From the NCBI RefSeq assembly GCF_035956715.1, contig NZ_CP108381.1, positions 744,001 to 808,000 of the forward strand: a stretch of 64,000 bases of DNA. Reading direction: 5' to 3'. The notes below the pieces were generated by a model. The model was given only the letters and a program-made list of their open reading frames with translations, was not told the DNA's origin and ran no database searches. This document shows positions 16,730 to 26,014 of this stretch, piece by piece. How positions within the stretch are numbered: position 1 is the first letter of the stretch; every line of letters begins with the position of its first letter. The translations under genes and the position numbers were made by a program. This DNA comes from Nocardia sp. NBC_01329 (GTDB lineage Bacteria; Actinomycetota; Actinomycetes; Mycobacteriales; Mycobacteriaceae).

Positions 16730-17338
16730 ATGAAGTTCGGCACTTTCGCCGCCACCGCACTTCTGTCCGTTGCCGCCGTAGGGATTTCCGCCGGTGTGGT
16801 GCACGCCGAACCTGCGGCGCCGGCTCCGGAGATCAAGAGCGAGGGCATCGACCAGGGCGTCGCCTACGAGACCAGCGTCGACCAGAAGACCCAGAAGATC
16901 ACCACCGAGGTCCAGGACGGGCGGTTCGAACTGACCCCGGACGGCGCCAAGGCCGTGCTCAAGGCCGTCAGTGGCGCTGTGGTGGCCGAAGTGCCGCTGC
17001 AGTACGAGATCTCCGGCAGCGAGATGGCCGTGGCGCACGAGATCAGTGCCGACGGCACGACTCTCGAACTGACCCCGACCGTCACCGCCGAGAACATCGG
17101 TGAGATGCGGCCGGTCAGTTCGATGGCTCGGCTCACCACCGAACTGCAGGAGAATGTCGCCGGTGTCGCGGTCGGCGCGGTGCTGGGCGGTCTGCTCGGC
17201 GCGCTCGTCGGTGTCGGCTTCTTCAGCATCATCACCGGCCCGATCGGACTGGTCGTGGGCGCGGTGGCCGGCGGCTACATCACCGGGGGGCAGCCGTTCC
17301 TCGACTCCGTGATGGCCGTGCTGCGCGGCGAACCGTGA
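16730..17338 (+). CDS. Exported protein with C-terminal glycine-zipper membrane segment
   Basis: 202 residues from ATG 16730 (AAGGAA ten bases upstream). Signal peptide MKFGTFAATALLSVAAVGISAGVVHA, then a soluble domain of ~120 residues with repeated strand patterns (QGVAYETSVDQKTQKITTEVQDGRFELTPDG). The C-terminal hydrophobic Gly-rich segment (VGAVLGGLLGALVGVGFFSIITGPIGLVVGAVAGGYITGG) could insert in a membrane. Similar proteins are common and uncharacterised in Nocardia and Rhodococcus. The stop overlaps the GTG of the next gene (GTGA), so the pair is an operon. Confidence 0.8.
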   Translation: MKFGTFAATALLSVAAVGISAGVVHAEPAAPAPEIKSEGIDQGVAYETSVDQKTQKITTEVQDGRFELTPDGAKAVLKAVSGAVVAEVPLQYEISGSEMAVAHEISADGTTLELTPTVTAENIGEMRPVSSMARLTTELQENVAGVAVGAVLGGLLGALVGVGFFSIITGPIGLVVGAVAGGYITGGQPFLDSVMAVLRGEP

Positions 17339-18057
17339 CCGAACCGGCCCCCGACGAGGACGGCGGTCGGGCGCCGCTCTCGCAGCAGGACAAACGCGCC
17401 CGGGTCGGCGCCACCGCGGCCGCGATCGCCATCGCGGCCGTGGTGACCTCGATCGTGCTGGGTATCGGGGTGGCCGCGCTGCTGGCCACCGCGGGCAGCG
17501 ATGACGCGGCCGAGGACATCGCCGCGCCCGCTGCCGAGACAACGGCGTCCACCGGCGCGACCGCGACCTCGCTCGCTCCCGTCGCGCCGCCGTCGGTGCT
17601 GGTGCCGACGAGTGCGCCGCCGACCACCACCGCCTCTGCGGTCGGTACTGCCGGCTCGGCCAACAAAGAGGCCAAACAGGCCCCCCTGAAGGTCGAGGTC
17701 GCGGCTGGGGAATGTCTGAGCGCGGTGGGCGAAAAGGACGTCGCCAAGGCGTCCTGCGGCAGTACGGAATCCCGCTACAAGGTGGCCAGTACCGGCCCGG
17801 CGGGTACTGCCTGCCCCGCGGACTCCGATTCCAGCCACACCGTCGGCGAGACGACCATGTGTCTCGATATCGACTGGGTTGTCGGCAGTTGTGTCGATGT
17901 CTCGGGCGATCAGCCGCAACGCACGGAATGCGGCCCCGGTGGGGTGCAGGTGATCAGCATCCTCCCGGAAACCGTGAATGTGAACGCGTGCCCGTCGGCC
18001 GACCGCGGTTTCGTCTACGACCAGCGCCGCTTCGTGGTCTGTATCGGCGATCGTTAG
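17335..18057 (+). CDS. Single-pass membrane protein with Cys-rich extracellular LppU-like domain
   Basis: 240 residues, GTG start overlapping the upstream stop. The N-terminal ~25 residues are cytoplasmic, then one membrane helix (AAAIAIAAVVTSIVLGIGVAALLA), a Thr/Ala/Pro-rich linker (~50 residues), and an extracellular domain with six Cys (GECLSAVG, KASCGS, GTACPADS, TMCLDIDW, GSCVDVS, TECGPG, NACPSAD, FVVCIGD). The domain resembles the LppU/SCO family proteins of mycobacteria. No catalytic residues are evident; a cell-envelope role with its upstream partner is inferred. Confidence 0.75.
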   Translation: MTEPAPDEDGGRAPLSQQDKRARVGATAAAIAIAAVVTSIVLGIGVAALLATAGSDDAAEDIAAPAAETTASTGATATSLAPVAPPSVLVPTSAPPTTTASAVGTAGSANKEAKQAPLKVEVAAGECLSAVGEKDVAKASCGSTESRYKVASTGPAGTACPADSDSSHTVGETTMCLDIDWVVGSCVDVSGDQPQRTECGPGGVQVISILPETVNVNACPSADRGFVYDQRRFVVCIGDR

Positions 18058-18144
18058 GCCGGATTCCGGTCGTCCGGGTGACCGCGCCGGGCGACCGGAA
18101 CGCGCCGCGCGGAACCGGGCATTTCGCCCGGGTTAAGCTGATTC

Positions 18145-19794
18145 ATGACTCTGTCCAGACGTTCGCTGCTGCAGACCGGCACCGCCGGTGCGGTCGCGCT
18201 GCTGGCCGGGGCCGGTCTCGCGAGCAGTTCCCCGTATCGGGCGCCGCGGTGGCTGGGGGACCCGTTCACGCTGGGCGTGGCTTCCGGGGATCCGCTGCCC
18301 GACGGTGTGGTGCTGTGGACCCGGCTGGCGCCGGACCCCTTCGCCCCGGATTCGCTCGGCGGCACCGCCCTGGCTCCGGTCACGGTCGAGTACGAGGTCG
18401 CCGAGGACGAGCATTTCCGCCGGGTCGCCGCGCGCGGTAGCGCGGTGGCCACCCGGGAACTCGCGCACAGTGTGCATCCCGAGGTCCGGGGTCTGGCACC
18501 GGATCGCTGGTACTACTACCGATTCCGGGCCGGCGCGGCGATCTCTCCGGTGGGCCGTACCCGCACCGCGCCCGCCGCGGAGGCCACGGTGAACCGGTTG
18601 CGTTTCGCGTTCGCTTCCTGCCAGCACTGGAGTTCCGGCTACTACACCGCCTACCGGCATCTGTGCGACGAGGACCTCGATTTCGTCGTGCACCTGGGCG
18701 ATTACATCTACGAGAAGGAATGGGCGCGCGGTCGCGCCGGGGTGTCGATCCCGCCGACATTACGTGCCGAGGCGACCGATCTCACCGGGTATCGGCTGCG
18801 GTACGCGCAGTACAAGGCCGAACCCGAACTGCGGGCGGCGCATGCGGCGTTCCCCTGGATCTGCACCTTCGACGATCACGAGATCGACAACAACTGGGCC
18901 GGTTTCGATCCGGGTGCCGGAATCGATATCCACCTGCTGCCCGCGCTGTTCCGGCGGCGCCGGACGGCCGCTTTCCGGGCCATGTACGAGCATCTGCCGT
19001 TGCGGATCGGTCAGCTCCCCGCGGGCCCCGATATCCGCATGCACCGCCGTTATTCCTTCGGCGGTCTCGCCGATCTCACCATGCTCGACACCAGGCAGTA
19101 CCGGTCCTCGCTGGTATGCGGTGACGGCGGCAACCTGGTGGTCGACTGCCCGGACCGGTTCGCTGCCGACCGCACGATTCTCGGTGCACCGCAACGTGAC
19201 TGGTTGATCGACGGGCTCACCCGGTCTCGGGCTCGCTGGCAGATCCTGGGTAATCAGGTCGCCATGGCGCAGTCCGATTACGACTCCGGACCCGCGGTGG
19301 CCGTGGGTACCGATGCCTGGGACGGGTACGTCGCCGATCGGGACGCGGTGCTCGCCACGGCCGCGGCGCGCGGGCGCGGGAATCTGGTGGTGCTCACCGG
19401 CGACCGGCACGAGAACTATGTGGTCGATCTGCGCGGCGACTATCGCGATCCGGAGTCGCCGGTGGTGGCCACCGAGTTCACTGGAACCTCGATCACGACC
19501 GGGCGCGACGGCGCCGATCTGCCCCCGCGCGGCCGGTCACTGCTGGCCGCCAACCCCGATATGAAGTTCTTCAACGGTCAACGGGGCTATGTCCGGGTCG
19601 AGGTCGACGAGCGGCTGTGGCGCAGCGACTATCGGGTGTTGCCCTATGTCGGGCGGCCGGGCGCGCCGATCAGCACCCGTGCGGCATACGTGGTGGAGCA
19701 CGGCAGGCCGGGCGCGCAGGCCGCGTGGGATCCCGGCCCGCGTATCGATCCGGGCGCTCCGGCTTCCCTACCGGCCGCGGGCGGGGGAGGGTAA
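18145..19794 (+). CDS. Tat-exported PhoD-type phosphodiesterase/alkaline phosphatase
   Basis: 549 residues. The Tat signal is SRRSLLQTGTAGAVALLAGAGLASS. An N-terminal Ig-like PhoD_N domain (FTLGVASGDPLPDGVVLWTRLAPD) precedes the catalytic domain. Metal-binding motifs are in order: FASCQ, HLGDYIYEKE, CTFDDHEIDNNWAG, and LTGDRHENYVVDL. These bind Fe/Ca in PhoD enzymes, which release phosphate from phosphodiesters outside the cell. No obvious Pho box was recognised in the 87-bp gap upstream. The length matches family members. Confidence 0.92.
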   Translation: MTLSRRSLLQTGTAGAVALLAGAGLASSSPYRAPRWLGDPFTLGVASGDPLPDGVVLWTRLAPDPFAPDSLGGTALAPVTVEYEVAEDEHFRRVAARGSAVATRELAHSVHPEVRGLAPDRWYYYRFRAGAAISPVGRTRTAPAAEATVNRLRFAFASCQHWSSGYYTAYRHLCDEDLDFVVHLGDYIYEKEWARGRAGVSIPPTLRAEATDLTGYRLRYAQYKAEPELRAAHAAFPWICTFDDHEIDNNWAGFDPGAGIDIHLLPALFRRRRTAAFRAMYEHLPLRIGQLPAGPDIRMHRRYSFGGLADLTMLDTRQYRSSLVCGDGGNLVVDCPDRFAADRTILGAPQRDWLIDGLTRSRARWQILGNQVAMAQSDYDSGPAVAVGTDAWDGYVADRDAVLATAAARGRGNLVVLTGDRHENYVVDLRGDYRDPESPVVATEFTGTSITTGRDGADLPPRGRSLLAANPDMKFFNGQRGYVRVEVDERLWRSDYRVLPYVGRPGAPISTRAAYVVEHGRPGAQAAWDPGPRIDPGAPASLPAAGGGG

Positions 19795-19890
19795 CTGCTG
19801 GGCCGCTCGGGACCGGATTGGCCGAAAGTACCGATTTCGTGTCCGCGGGTATGTCCCCACGGAGGTGATCCAGGCCATAGCCTCGGAAAG

Positions 19891-21678
19891 ATGTCCAGTT
19901 CCGCAACGAGCACCGGCACCGGCGCCGGGCCCGGCCAGACCTTCGACTACGACGTTCTCGTCATCGGCTCCGGATTCGGGGGCAGCGTCAGCGCCCTGCG
20001 GTTGACCGAAAAGGGGTACCGGGTCGGCGTCCTCGAGGCCGGTCGCCGCTTCGCCGACGACGAATTCGCGAAAACGTCCTGGCGCGCCAGGCAGTACCTG
20101 TGGGCGCCGTATCTCGGCTGCTTCGGTATCCAGCGGCTCGCGCTGCTGAAGAACACCCTCATCATGGCCGGGGCAGGAGTCGGCGGTGGCTCCCTGGTCT
20201 ATGCGAACACCCTCTACGAGCCGCCGGAGAAATTCTTCCGAGACGGGCAGTGGGCGGGTATCACGGACTGGAAAGACGAGCTCACCCCCTATTACGACCA
20301 GGCCAAGCGCATGCTGGGGGTGGCCACGAATCCGGCGACGACGCCGACCGACCGCGTGTTGCTGGAAGTCGCCGAGGAACTGGGTGTCGCCGATTCCTAT
20401 CAGCGGACACCGGTCGGGGTCTTCTTCGGCGGCCCCGGCAGCCGGCCCGGTGCGGATGTGCCCGACCCGTACTTCGGCGGTGCCGGCCCCGCCCGCCGCA
20501 CCTGCACCCACTGCGGCGAATGTATGACCGGCTGCCGCCACAATGCCAAGAACACCCTGGTCAAGAACTACCTCTACTTGGCCGAGCAAGCCGGGGCGAC
20601 GGTGCACGCGCTGCGAACCGTCACCGATGTGAAACCGCTGCCCGGGGGCGGCTACACCGTGGAGACGGTGACGACCGGGCGCTGGCTGCGCAAGAAGCGC
20701 GCCGTGTTCACCGCTGAGCAGGTGATCTTCTCCGCCGCCTCCCTGGGCACCCAGCGGCTCCTGCACACACTGCGTGATTCCGGCTCGTTGCCCGAGATAT
20801 CGGGCCGCCTGGGGTTTCTTTCCCGGACCAACTCCGAGGAACTGCTCGCGATCCGCAGCCGGGACAAGGACAGTGATTTCACCAGAGGGGTGGCCATCAC
20901 CTCCTCGATCCACCCGGATCACGACACCCATATCGAACCGGTGCGCTACGGCAAGGGCAGTAATGTCATCTCGCTGATGGGCAGCGTCATGGTCGACGAG
21001 GAACCCGGTGTTTCCAAGCGCCGGCTGTGGCTGCGCGAGATCTGGCGCAATCGCCGCGATCTGCCCCATCTGCACAACCCTCGGGGCTGGTCGCAACAGA
21101 TGATCGGCCTGCTGGTGATGCAATCGCTCGACAATTCGATCACCACCTACACCAAACGCGGGGTGTTCGGCCGCAAGATGACGACCCGGCAAGGTGAGGG
21201 CGCGCCCAATCCGACCTGGATTCCGGCCGGGCACGAGGTGGGCCGCCGGGTCGCCGACAAGATCGACGGTATCGCCGGCGGTGCCACCAGCAGCGTGTTC
21301 AATATCCCGATGACCGGTCATTTCATCGGCGGCTGTGTGATCGGTGAAAGCCCGGAGACCGGTGTTGTGGATGCCTATCAGCGGCTCTACGGCCATCCGG
21401 GGCTGCATGTGATCGACGGTTCCACCATCTCGGCCAACCTGGGCGTCAACCCGTCGCTCACCATCACCGCGCAGTCCGAACGCGCGGTCGCGATGTGGCC
21501 GAACAAGGGGGAGGCCGACCCCCGGCCGCCGCTCGGGTCCACCTATCAGCGGGTCGCGCCGGTGACCCCGGTGGCGCCGGTGGTCCCGGAGTCCGCGCCC
21601 GCCGCGCTGCGGCTCCCGCTGATCGTGGTGAATCACCGGCCGGATTCCGCCGTCATCGGCGGCGAGGAGCCGCGCTGA
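19891..21678 (+). CDS. choD: GMC-family FAD oxidoreductase, ChoD (cholesterol oxidase)-like
   Basis: 595 residues. The FAD-binding motif is VLVIGSGFGGSVSALRLTEKG; the second signature lies around MAGAGVGGGSLVYANTLYEPP. The CTHCGECMTGCRHNAKNTL block, a Cys-rich loop, and the C-terminal GVVDAYQRLYGHPGLHVIDGSTISANLGVNPSLTI block match the ChoD subgroup of mycobacteria rather than secreted class I cholesterol oxidases. No signal peptide is present, so it is probably cytoplasmic or membrane-associated. Whether the substrate is cholesterol is uncertain; ChoD of M. tuberculosis is itself debated. Confidence 0.85.
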   Translation: MSSSATSTGTGAGPGQTFDYDVLVIGSGFGGSVSALRLTEKGYRVGVLEAGRRFADDEFAKTSWRARQYLWAPYLGCFGIQRLALLKNTLIMAGAGVGGGSLVYANTLYEPPEKFFRDGQWAGITDWKDELTPYYDQAKRMLGVATNPATTPTDRVLLEVAEELGVADSYQRTPVGVFFGGPGSRPGADVPDPYFGGAGPARRTCTHCGECMTGCRHNAKNTLVKNYLYLAEQAGATVHALRTVTDVKPLPGGGYTVETVTTGRWLRKKRAVFTAEQVIFSAASLGTQRLLHTLRDSGSLPEISGRLGFLSRTNSEELLAIRSRDKDSDFTRGVAITSSIHPDHDTHIEPVRYGKGSNVISLMGSVMVDEEPGVSKRRLWLREIWRNRRDLPHLHNPRGWSQQMIGLLVMQSLDNSITTYTKRGVFGRKMTTRQGEGAPNPTWIPAGHEVGRRVADKIDGIAGGATSSVFNIPMTGHFIGGCVIGESPETGVVDAYQRLYGHPGLHVIDGSTISANLGVNPSLTITAQSERAVAMWPNKGEADPRPPLGSTYQRVAPVTPVAPVVPESAPAALRLPLIVVNHRPDSAVIGGEEPR

Positions 21679-21941
21679 GCCGTCGCGATCATCGGTCCCT
21701 GCCGGGTGCCGCCCGCAACCCGACCGGGCCGTTTCCCCGCAGGTGTGACCGCCTTCACATACGCTGGCCAGTAGCTGATGAGAGGTGCCCGGTCACCCCG
21801 GCCCAGATGCGTCCGCGTTTATCCAGGGAAATTCCCGGGTAACGGATGGAGGTCGATACTCGCCGGAACCCGGTCGGCGGCGAGCGCGACGTCATGGGTC
21901 GGCCGGGCCGACACGGGCGCATGCGCCGGAGAGGACTGACC

Positions 21942-23291
21942 GTGACGGACCAGCAGCCGGAACCACCACAGGTCGAAGCACCACATCTCAAGAGGTCGGT
22001 GGCGGCCTCGGCAATGGGCAACGCCACCGAGTGGTTCGACTACGGCGTCTACGCCGCAACCGCTACCTACCTGACCGACGCCTTCTTCCCCGGGGATTTC
22101 GGCACCCTGTTCACAATGCTCGGCTTCGCCGTCTCCTTCGTCCTGCGGCCGGTCGGCGGCATGGTCTGGGGACCGCTGGGCGACCGGGTGGGCCGCAAAG
22201 TGGTGCTGGCCACCACCATCCTGCTCATGGCGGCCGCCACCGGCCTGATCGGCGTGTTGCCGACACACGGCCAGATAGGGGTGCTCGCCCCCATCCTGCT
22301 GATCCTGCTCCGCGTGGTGCAGGGATTCTCCACCGGCGGTGAATACGGCGGAGCGGCGACCTATCTCGCCGAATGCGCCACCGACAAGAAGCGTGGCTAC
22401 TTCGGCAGCTTCCTGGAGTTCGGCACGCTCGGTGGTTTCGTCGGCGGCTCGGCGGTAGTGCTGTTGTTCCAGCTGATCCTCGGCTCGGACGCCATGCACG
22501 ATTGGGGCTGGCGGCTCCCATTCCTGATCGCCGTCCCGCTGGGTGCCATCGGCTGGTACATGCGCACCAAGCTCGACGAATCGCCGGTTTTCACCGAGGT
22601 GAACGAACAAGAGCACCCGCAGGGCGGGCTCCGGGTGCTGCTCACCGAGTACCGGCGCGAGCTGCTGGTGCTGGGCGGTCTGGTCATCGCGCTGAACGTG
22701 GCGAACTACACGCTGCTCACCTACCAGCCGACCTATCTGCAGAACACCATCGGCCTCGGCGAATCCACGACCACCGCCATGATGCTCATCGGACAGGTGA
22801 TCATGATGGCTTGCGTCCCGTTCTTCGGCCGGCTGTCCGATCGGACCGGGCGCCGTCCGCTGTGGTTGTTCTCGCTGGTCGGTCTGGCGGTGCTGTCCGT
22901 CCCGATGTACTGGCTGATGGGTATGGGCACCGGCTGGGCGATCGTGGGCTTCGTGGTACTGGGGCTGCTCTACGTTCCGCAGCTGTCCACGATCAGCGCG
23001 ACCTTCCCGGCGATCTTCCCGACCCACGTCCGCTATGCCGGTTTCGCGCTGGCCTACAACGTGTCCACGGCCGCGTTCGGTGGCACCGCCCCGCTGGTGA
23101 ACGAAGCGGTGATCGAGGGCACCGGCTGGACGCTGTTCCCGGCCATCTACATGACAGCTGCCGCCCTGATCGGTCTGGTGGCGTGGTCTTTCCTTCGGGA
23201 GACCGCGGGTACGTCGTTGCGCGGTACCGAGGTACCCGATGCCGCGCCCGAGCCCGAACCGCCTTCCACCGAGAAACAATCCGTCGCGTGA
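21942..23291 (+). CDS. MFS transporter of the metabolite:H+ symporter (MHS) family
   Basis: 449 residues from GTG 21942, with GGAGAGGAC upstream; ATG codons further upstream lack ribosome sites. Twelve membrane helices are predicted. MHS signatures are present: GNATEWFDYGVYAATATYL in helix 1, GPLGDRVGRKVVL in loop 2-3, RVVQGFSTGGEYGGAATYLAE in helix 4, and WGWRLPFLIAVPLG in helix 6. The family includes ProP and KgtP, so a small carboxylate, proline or betaine is the likely cargo. The C-terminal tail is short and has no ProP coiled coil, arguing against osmosensing. Confidence 0.9.
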   Translation: MTDQQPEPPQVEAPHLKRSVAASAMGNATEWFDYGVYAATATYLTDAFFPGDFGTLFTMLGFAVSFVLRPVGGMVWGPLGDRVGRKVVLATTILLMAAATGLIGVLPTHGQIGVLAPILLILLRVVQGFSTGGEYGGAATYLAECATDKKRGYFGSFLEFGTLGGFVGGSAVVLLFQLILGSDAMHDWGWRLPFLIAVPLGAIGWYMRTKLDESPVFTEVNEQEHPQGGLRVLLTEYRRELLVLGGLVIALNVANYTLLTYQPTYLQNTIGLGESTTTAMMLIGQVIMMACVPFFGRLSDRTGRRPLWLFSLVGLAVLSVPMYWLMGMGTGWAIVGFVVLGLLYVPQLSTISATFPAIFPTHVRYAGFALAYNVSTAAFGGTAPLVNEAVIEGTGWTLFPAIYMTAAALIGLVAWSFLRETAGTSLRGTEVPDAAPEPEPPSTEKQSVA

Positions 23292-23315
23292 CCCATCGGA
23301 AGGGCCGACCCTGTT

Positions 23316-23777
23316 ATGAGTGATGTCCGCAACCCGCCCATCGCCGAGGTCGTGAACTCGGCGCTGGAACAGACCATTCCGGTCGCGCACCGGATGGGTG
23401 TGTACGCCGAGGAGGTGCGGCGCGGGTATGCCGCGGCCACTGTCCCCGTCGAGGGCAACGGCAATCATTTCGGGGTCATGTACGCCGGAGTGCTGTTCAC
23501 TGTCGGGGAGATCCTCGGCGGTGCCATCGCGGTCGCGAGTTTCGACACCGCGCGTTTCTATCCGCTGGTGAAGGATCTGCGGATCGTATTCCGGAGACCG
23601 GCGACCACCGCGGTGCGCGCCCAGGCCACCCTGGACGAGGCAGAGATCGAGCGGATCGCGGCGGAGGCCGCGGCCAACGGGAAAGCGGATTTCACGCTGC
23701 GCGCGGTGCTCAGTGATACCGACGGCGTGGTGGTCGCCGAAACCGAGGGGCTGTACCAGCTCCGAGCCCACCGGTAA
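23316..23777 (+). CDS. Hotdog-fold thioesterase (YiiD C-terminal/DUF4442-like)
   Basis: 153 residues. The pattern MGVYAEEVRRGYAAATVPVEGNGNHFGVMYAGVLFTVGEILGGAIAV matches the hotdog fold with the NHFGVMYAG helix start that holds catalytic residues in YiiD-like thioesterases. The second half (DLRIVFRRPATTAVRAQATL, VVVAETEGLYQL) completes the beta sheet. It starts 24 bases after the MFS gene, same strand, so co-transcription is probable. Substrate is likely an acyl-CoA or related thioester. Confidence 0.82.
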   Translation: MSDVRNPPIAEVVNSALEQTIPVAHRMGVYAEEVRRGYAAATVPVEGNGNHFGVMYAGVLFTVGEILGGAIAVASFDTARFYPLVKDLRIVFRRPATTAVRAQATLDEAEIERIAAEAAANGKADFTLRAVLSDTDGVVVAETEGLYQLRAHR

Positions 23778-23817
23778 CCGGTCGCGGCCCCCCTCCGCGA
23801 CGGCTTCGGCACGAGCG

Positions 23818-23848
23818 GCCCGGCGCCCCGGTATCGGGGGCGCCGGGC
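23818..23848. terminator. Bidirectional hairpin terminator
   Basis: 12-bp arms GCCCGGCGCCCC (23818-23829) and GGGGCGCCGGGC (23837-23848) lie between the converging thioesterase and exported-protein genes. Confidence 0.65.
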
Positions 23849-23864
23849 GGCGGTGTGCCCGGAA

Positions 23865-24233
23865 TCAGAGCCCGGCCGAACCGGTCGGTGCCGGCGGCAC
23901 CATCCGCCAGGGGCCGCAGTTCTCGGTTTTGAAGCCCGCGTCGGTCGGTTCGACGGTGACCCGGATCGGGCCCAGCTTCGTGTAGTTGTTCTCGATGATG
24001 TAGCTCATATTCGTGTTGTCGCCTTCGATCAGCCGGAGTCGCCGCCAGTCGCAACTCCCGGCGGGATCCGCGGGCCCGGGCGATTCCCACGTTCCGGGCC
24101 GGATATCGACCCCGACCCGGTAGACGCCGTCGTGCGGTATGGAATCCGCGGGCTCGGCTGCCGCGATACCGCTGCCCAGCACGGTCGCCGCCGACAACAT
24201 CGCACCGGCGATCAGAAACGTGCCTGCACGCAT
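23865..24233 (-). CDS. Small exported protein
   Basis: 122 residues from ATG 24233, preceded by GAGGAGAATCGA. Signal peptide MRAGTFLIAGAMLSAATVLGSGIAAA. The mature part (DGVYRVGVDIRPGTWESPGPADPAGSCDWRRL ... NCGPWRMVPP) contains the 'G.y.vG.di.PGtY.s.g...C.W' pattern seen in many small actinobacterial secreted proteins. Two Cys residues probably form a disulfide. Function unknown. The open frame extends 40 codons further upstream, but that part has no ribosome site. Confidence 0.8.
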   Translation of the reverse strand: MRAGTFLIAGAMLSAATVLGSGIAAAEPADSIPHDGVYRVGVDIRPGTWESPGPADPAGSCDWRRLRLIEGDNTNMSYIIENNYTKLGPIRVTVEPTDAGFKTENCGPWRMVPPAPTGSAGL

Positions 24234-24538
24234 TCGATTCTCCTCGGTATTTCTTTGTTCTCGATACAGCGAGATCCCCCACGATCTCCCCGGCACGTTT
24301 ACCAGAGTCGCGGTACCGATTTCGGAGAACAGCGACATTTCCGGAGATTCCACGGGAAATCCCGGGCTTTCGACCGGCAGCGGCCCGTCACTCCAACTTC
24401 GCTGATTGCAGAAGGGTTGCCCGGCACCTTTTGAAACATATTCAATTCTGAAACATGGACAATTCTATTGAAATGCAGTCGGTTCACTACCGGCTGCCGA
24501 GATTTCGGGCAGATCAACGGTGAACCACTCACGATCTC

Positions 24539-24612
<74 letters not shown>

Positions 24613-24860
24613 TCGCACCCGAACCGGCGCCCATCGCATCGTCCCGGCTTTCCACACACACCGTGTGCACCGGCGCCGCACTTCATACGCTCGTGTGTGG
24701 GACGCGATTCACCACCCCCGCTCCTCCGCGCCGAGTCTTACGAGGCCCACAGAGGTTGCGGGCCGTCCCGCCCTTAGGCCAGAGGTGCTCAACGGTCGCA
24801 TTCCTCGGACGGTCGGCAGCACGTCGCAGGCGCGAGTCTCGGGCGCCGAAACGCGGGACC
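24613..24860. other. Intergenic stretch without a recognised gene
   Basis: 248 bases between the microsatellite and the hairpin element. Open frames exist but have no ribosome site and low-complexity or Arg-rich translations. Nothing else was recognised. Confidence 0.4.
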
Positions 24861-24900
24861 TCAGGGCCCGCAACCCGCGCCGCCGAAGGCGGCGCAGATA
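24861..24900 (+). repeat. Recurrent intergenic hairpin element, copy 2
   Basis: TCAGGGCCCGCAACCC is followed by stem GCGCCGCC / GGCGGCGC (24877-24884 and 24888-24895) with a GAA loop, then AGATA. The stem ends 15 bases before the GTG start of the CobW-like GTPase. The 5' block is less conserved than in copies 1 and 4. Confidence 0.7.
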
Positions 24901-24910
24901 TTATCGTGCG

Positions 24911-26014
24911 GTGGCTGAGCGTATACCTGTGGTGATCGTGGCCGGGTTCCTCGGTGCCGGAAAGACCACCCTGCTCAACGACCTGTTGCGGAACAACCGG
25001 GGTACCCGGATCGGGGTGGTGGTCAACGATTTCGGCGCCGTGAACATCGACGCCATGCTGGTGGCCGGACAGGTCGACGCGATGGTGTCGATGGGCAACG
25101 GATGCGTGTGCTGTGCGGTGGACGTCTCCGAACTCGACGATTTGTTCACCCGGCTGACCGAACCCCGTGCCGGTATCGATGTGATCGTGGTGGAGGCCAG
25201 CGGGCTGGCCGAACCGCGCAATCTGGTGCGGATGGTGGTGGGCAGCGAGAATTCCCGGATCCGCTACGGCGGGCTGCTCGAGGTGGTCGACGCGGGAGAG
25301 TTCGCGGCCAGCCGGGAGCGGCATCCGGAACTGGCGAGCCATCTACGCCTGGCGGATCTGGTGGTGGTGAACAAGTCCGATCGGGTGGATCCGGCGCATC
25401 TGGCCGAGTTGCGAGCGCAGATCGCCGAACTGACCGGGGGTGCACCGGTGTACGCGACCACCCACGGTCGTATCGATCCGGGGTTGCTGTTCGATCCGAG
25501 CCGCCGCGGCAGCGGGGTCCGCGTCGGGGAACAGTTGAGTTTCGATGAACTGTTGCACGACGAGCACGAAGAGCGCGGGGGTTGCGACCACCGGCACCTG
25601 CACGACGACTACACCAGCGTGGCTTTCATCGAGGCCGCGGCCCTGCATCCGCGCCGTCTGATCGACTTCCTGGAAGACCCGCCCGCCGGACTGTTCCGCG
25701 CCAAGGGTTTCGTGACCTTCGCCGCGCCCGGGCACGGCCGATTCCTCCTGCATCTGGTGGGTCGTGCGATCACGCTCGAACCGGCGCCCCGGTCCCGGGG
25801 CGAGGGGACGGAGTTGGTGCTCATCGGCACCGGTCTGGATACCGGGGCGTTACTGGATCGGTTGCGTGCGACCGTGCACAACGGACCCGGATCCCTCGGC
25901 GATCAGGCGATGCTCGCCGTCTGGCGCTACGTTCCCGATACCGGCCGCGCGGCGGCCGATGATCTTCAGCCGCAGGCGTTGACCCATTCGGAGAGCCCGT
26001 CGGCGAACAGTTGA
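24911..26014 (+). CDS. CobW/COG0523-type G3E GTPase (metal chaperone)
   Basis: 367 residues from GTG 24911. Walker A GFLGAGKTTLL, the CXCC metal motif (MGNGCVCCAV), VVEASGLAEPRNL and the NKSD guanine-specificity loop identify a COG0523 GTPase. A His/Glu/Cys-rich stretch (HDEHEERGGCDHRHLHDD, residues ~216-233) is a probable metal sensor or donor loop. The C-terminal CobW_C domain follows. Zinc is the usual metal, but no Zur box was recognised. No Shine-Dalgarno is seen; a strong hairpin sits right before the start. The 3' end overlaps moaE on the other strand by 49 bases. Confidence 0.9.
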   Translation: MAERIPVVIVAGFLGAGKTTLLNDLLRNNRGTRIGVVVNDFGAVNIDAMLVAGQVDAMVSMGNGCVCCAVDVSELDDLFTRLTEPRAGIDVIVVEASGLAEPRNLVRMVVGSENSRIRYGGLLEVVDAGEFAASRERHPELASHLRLADLVVVNKSDRVDPAHLAELRAQIAELTGGAPVYATTHGRIDPGLLFDPSRRGSGVRVGEQLSFDELLHDEHEERGGCDHRHLHDDYTSVAFIEAAALHPRRLIDFLEDPPAGLFRAKGFVTFAAPGHGRFLLHLVGRAITLEPAPRSRGEGTELVLIGTGLDTGALLDRLRATVHNGPGSLGDQAMLAVWRYVPDTGRAAADDLQPQALTHSESPSANS

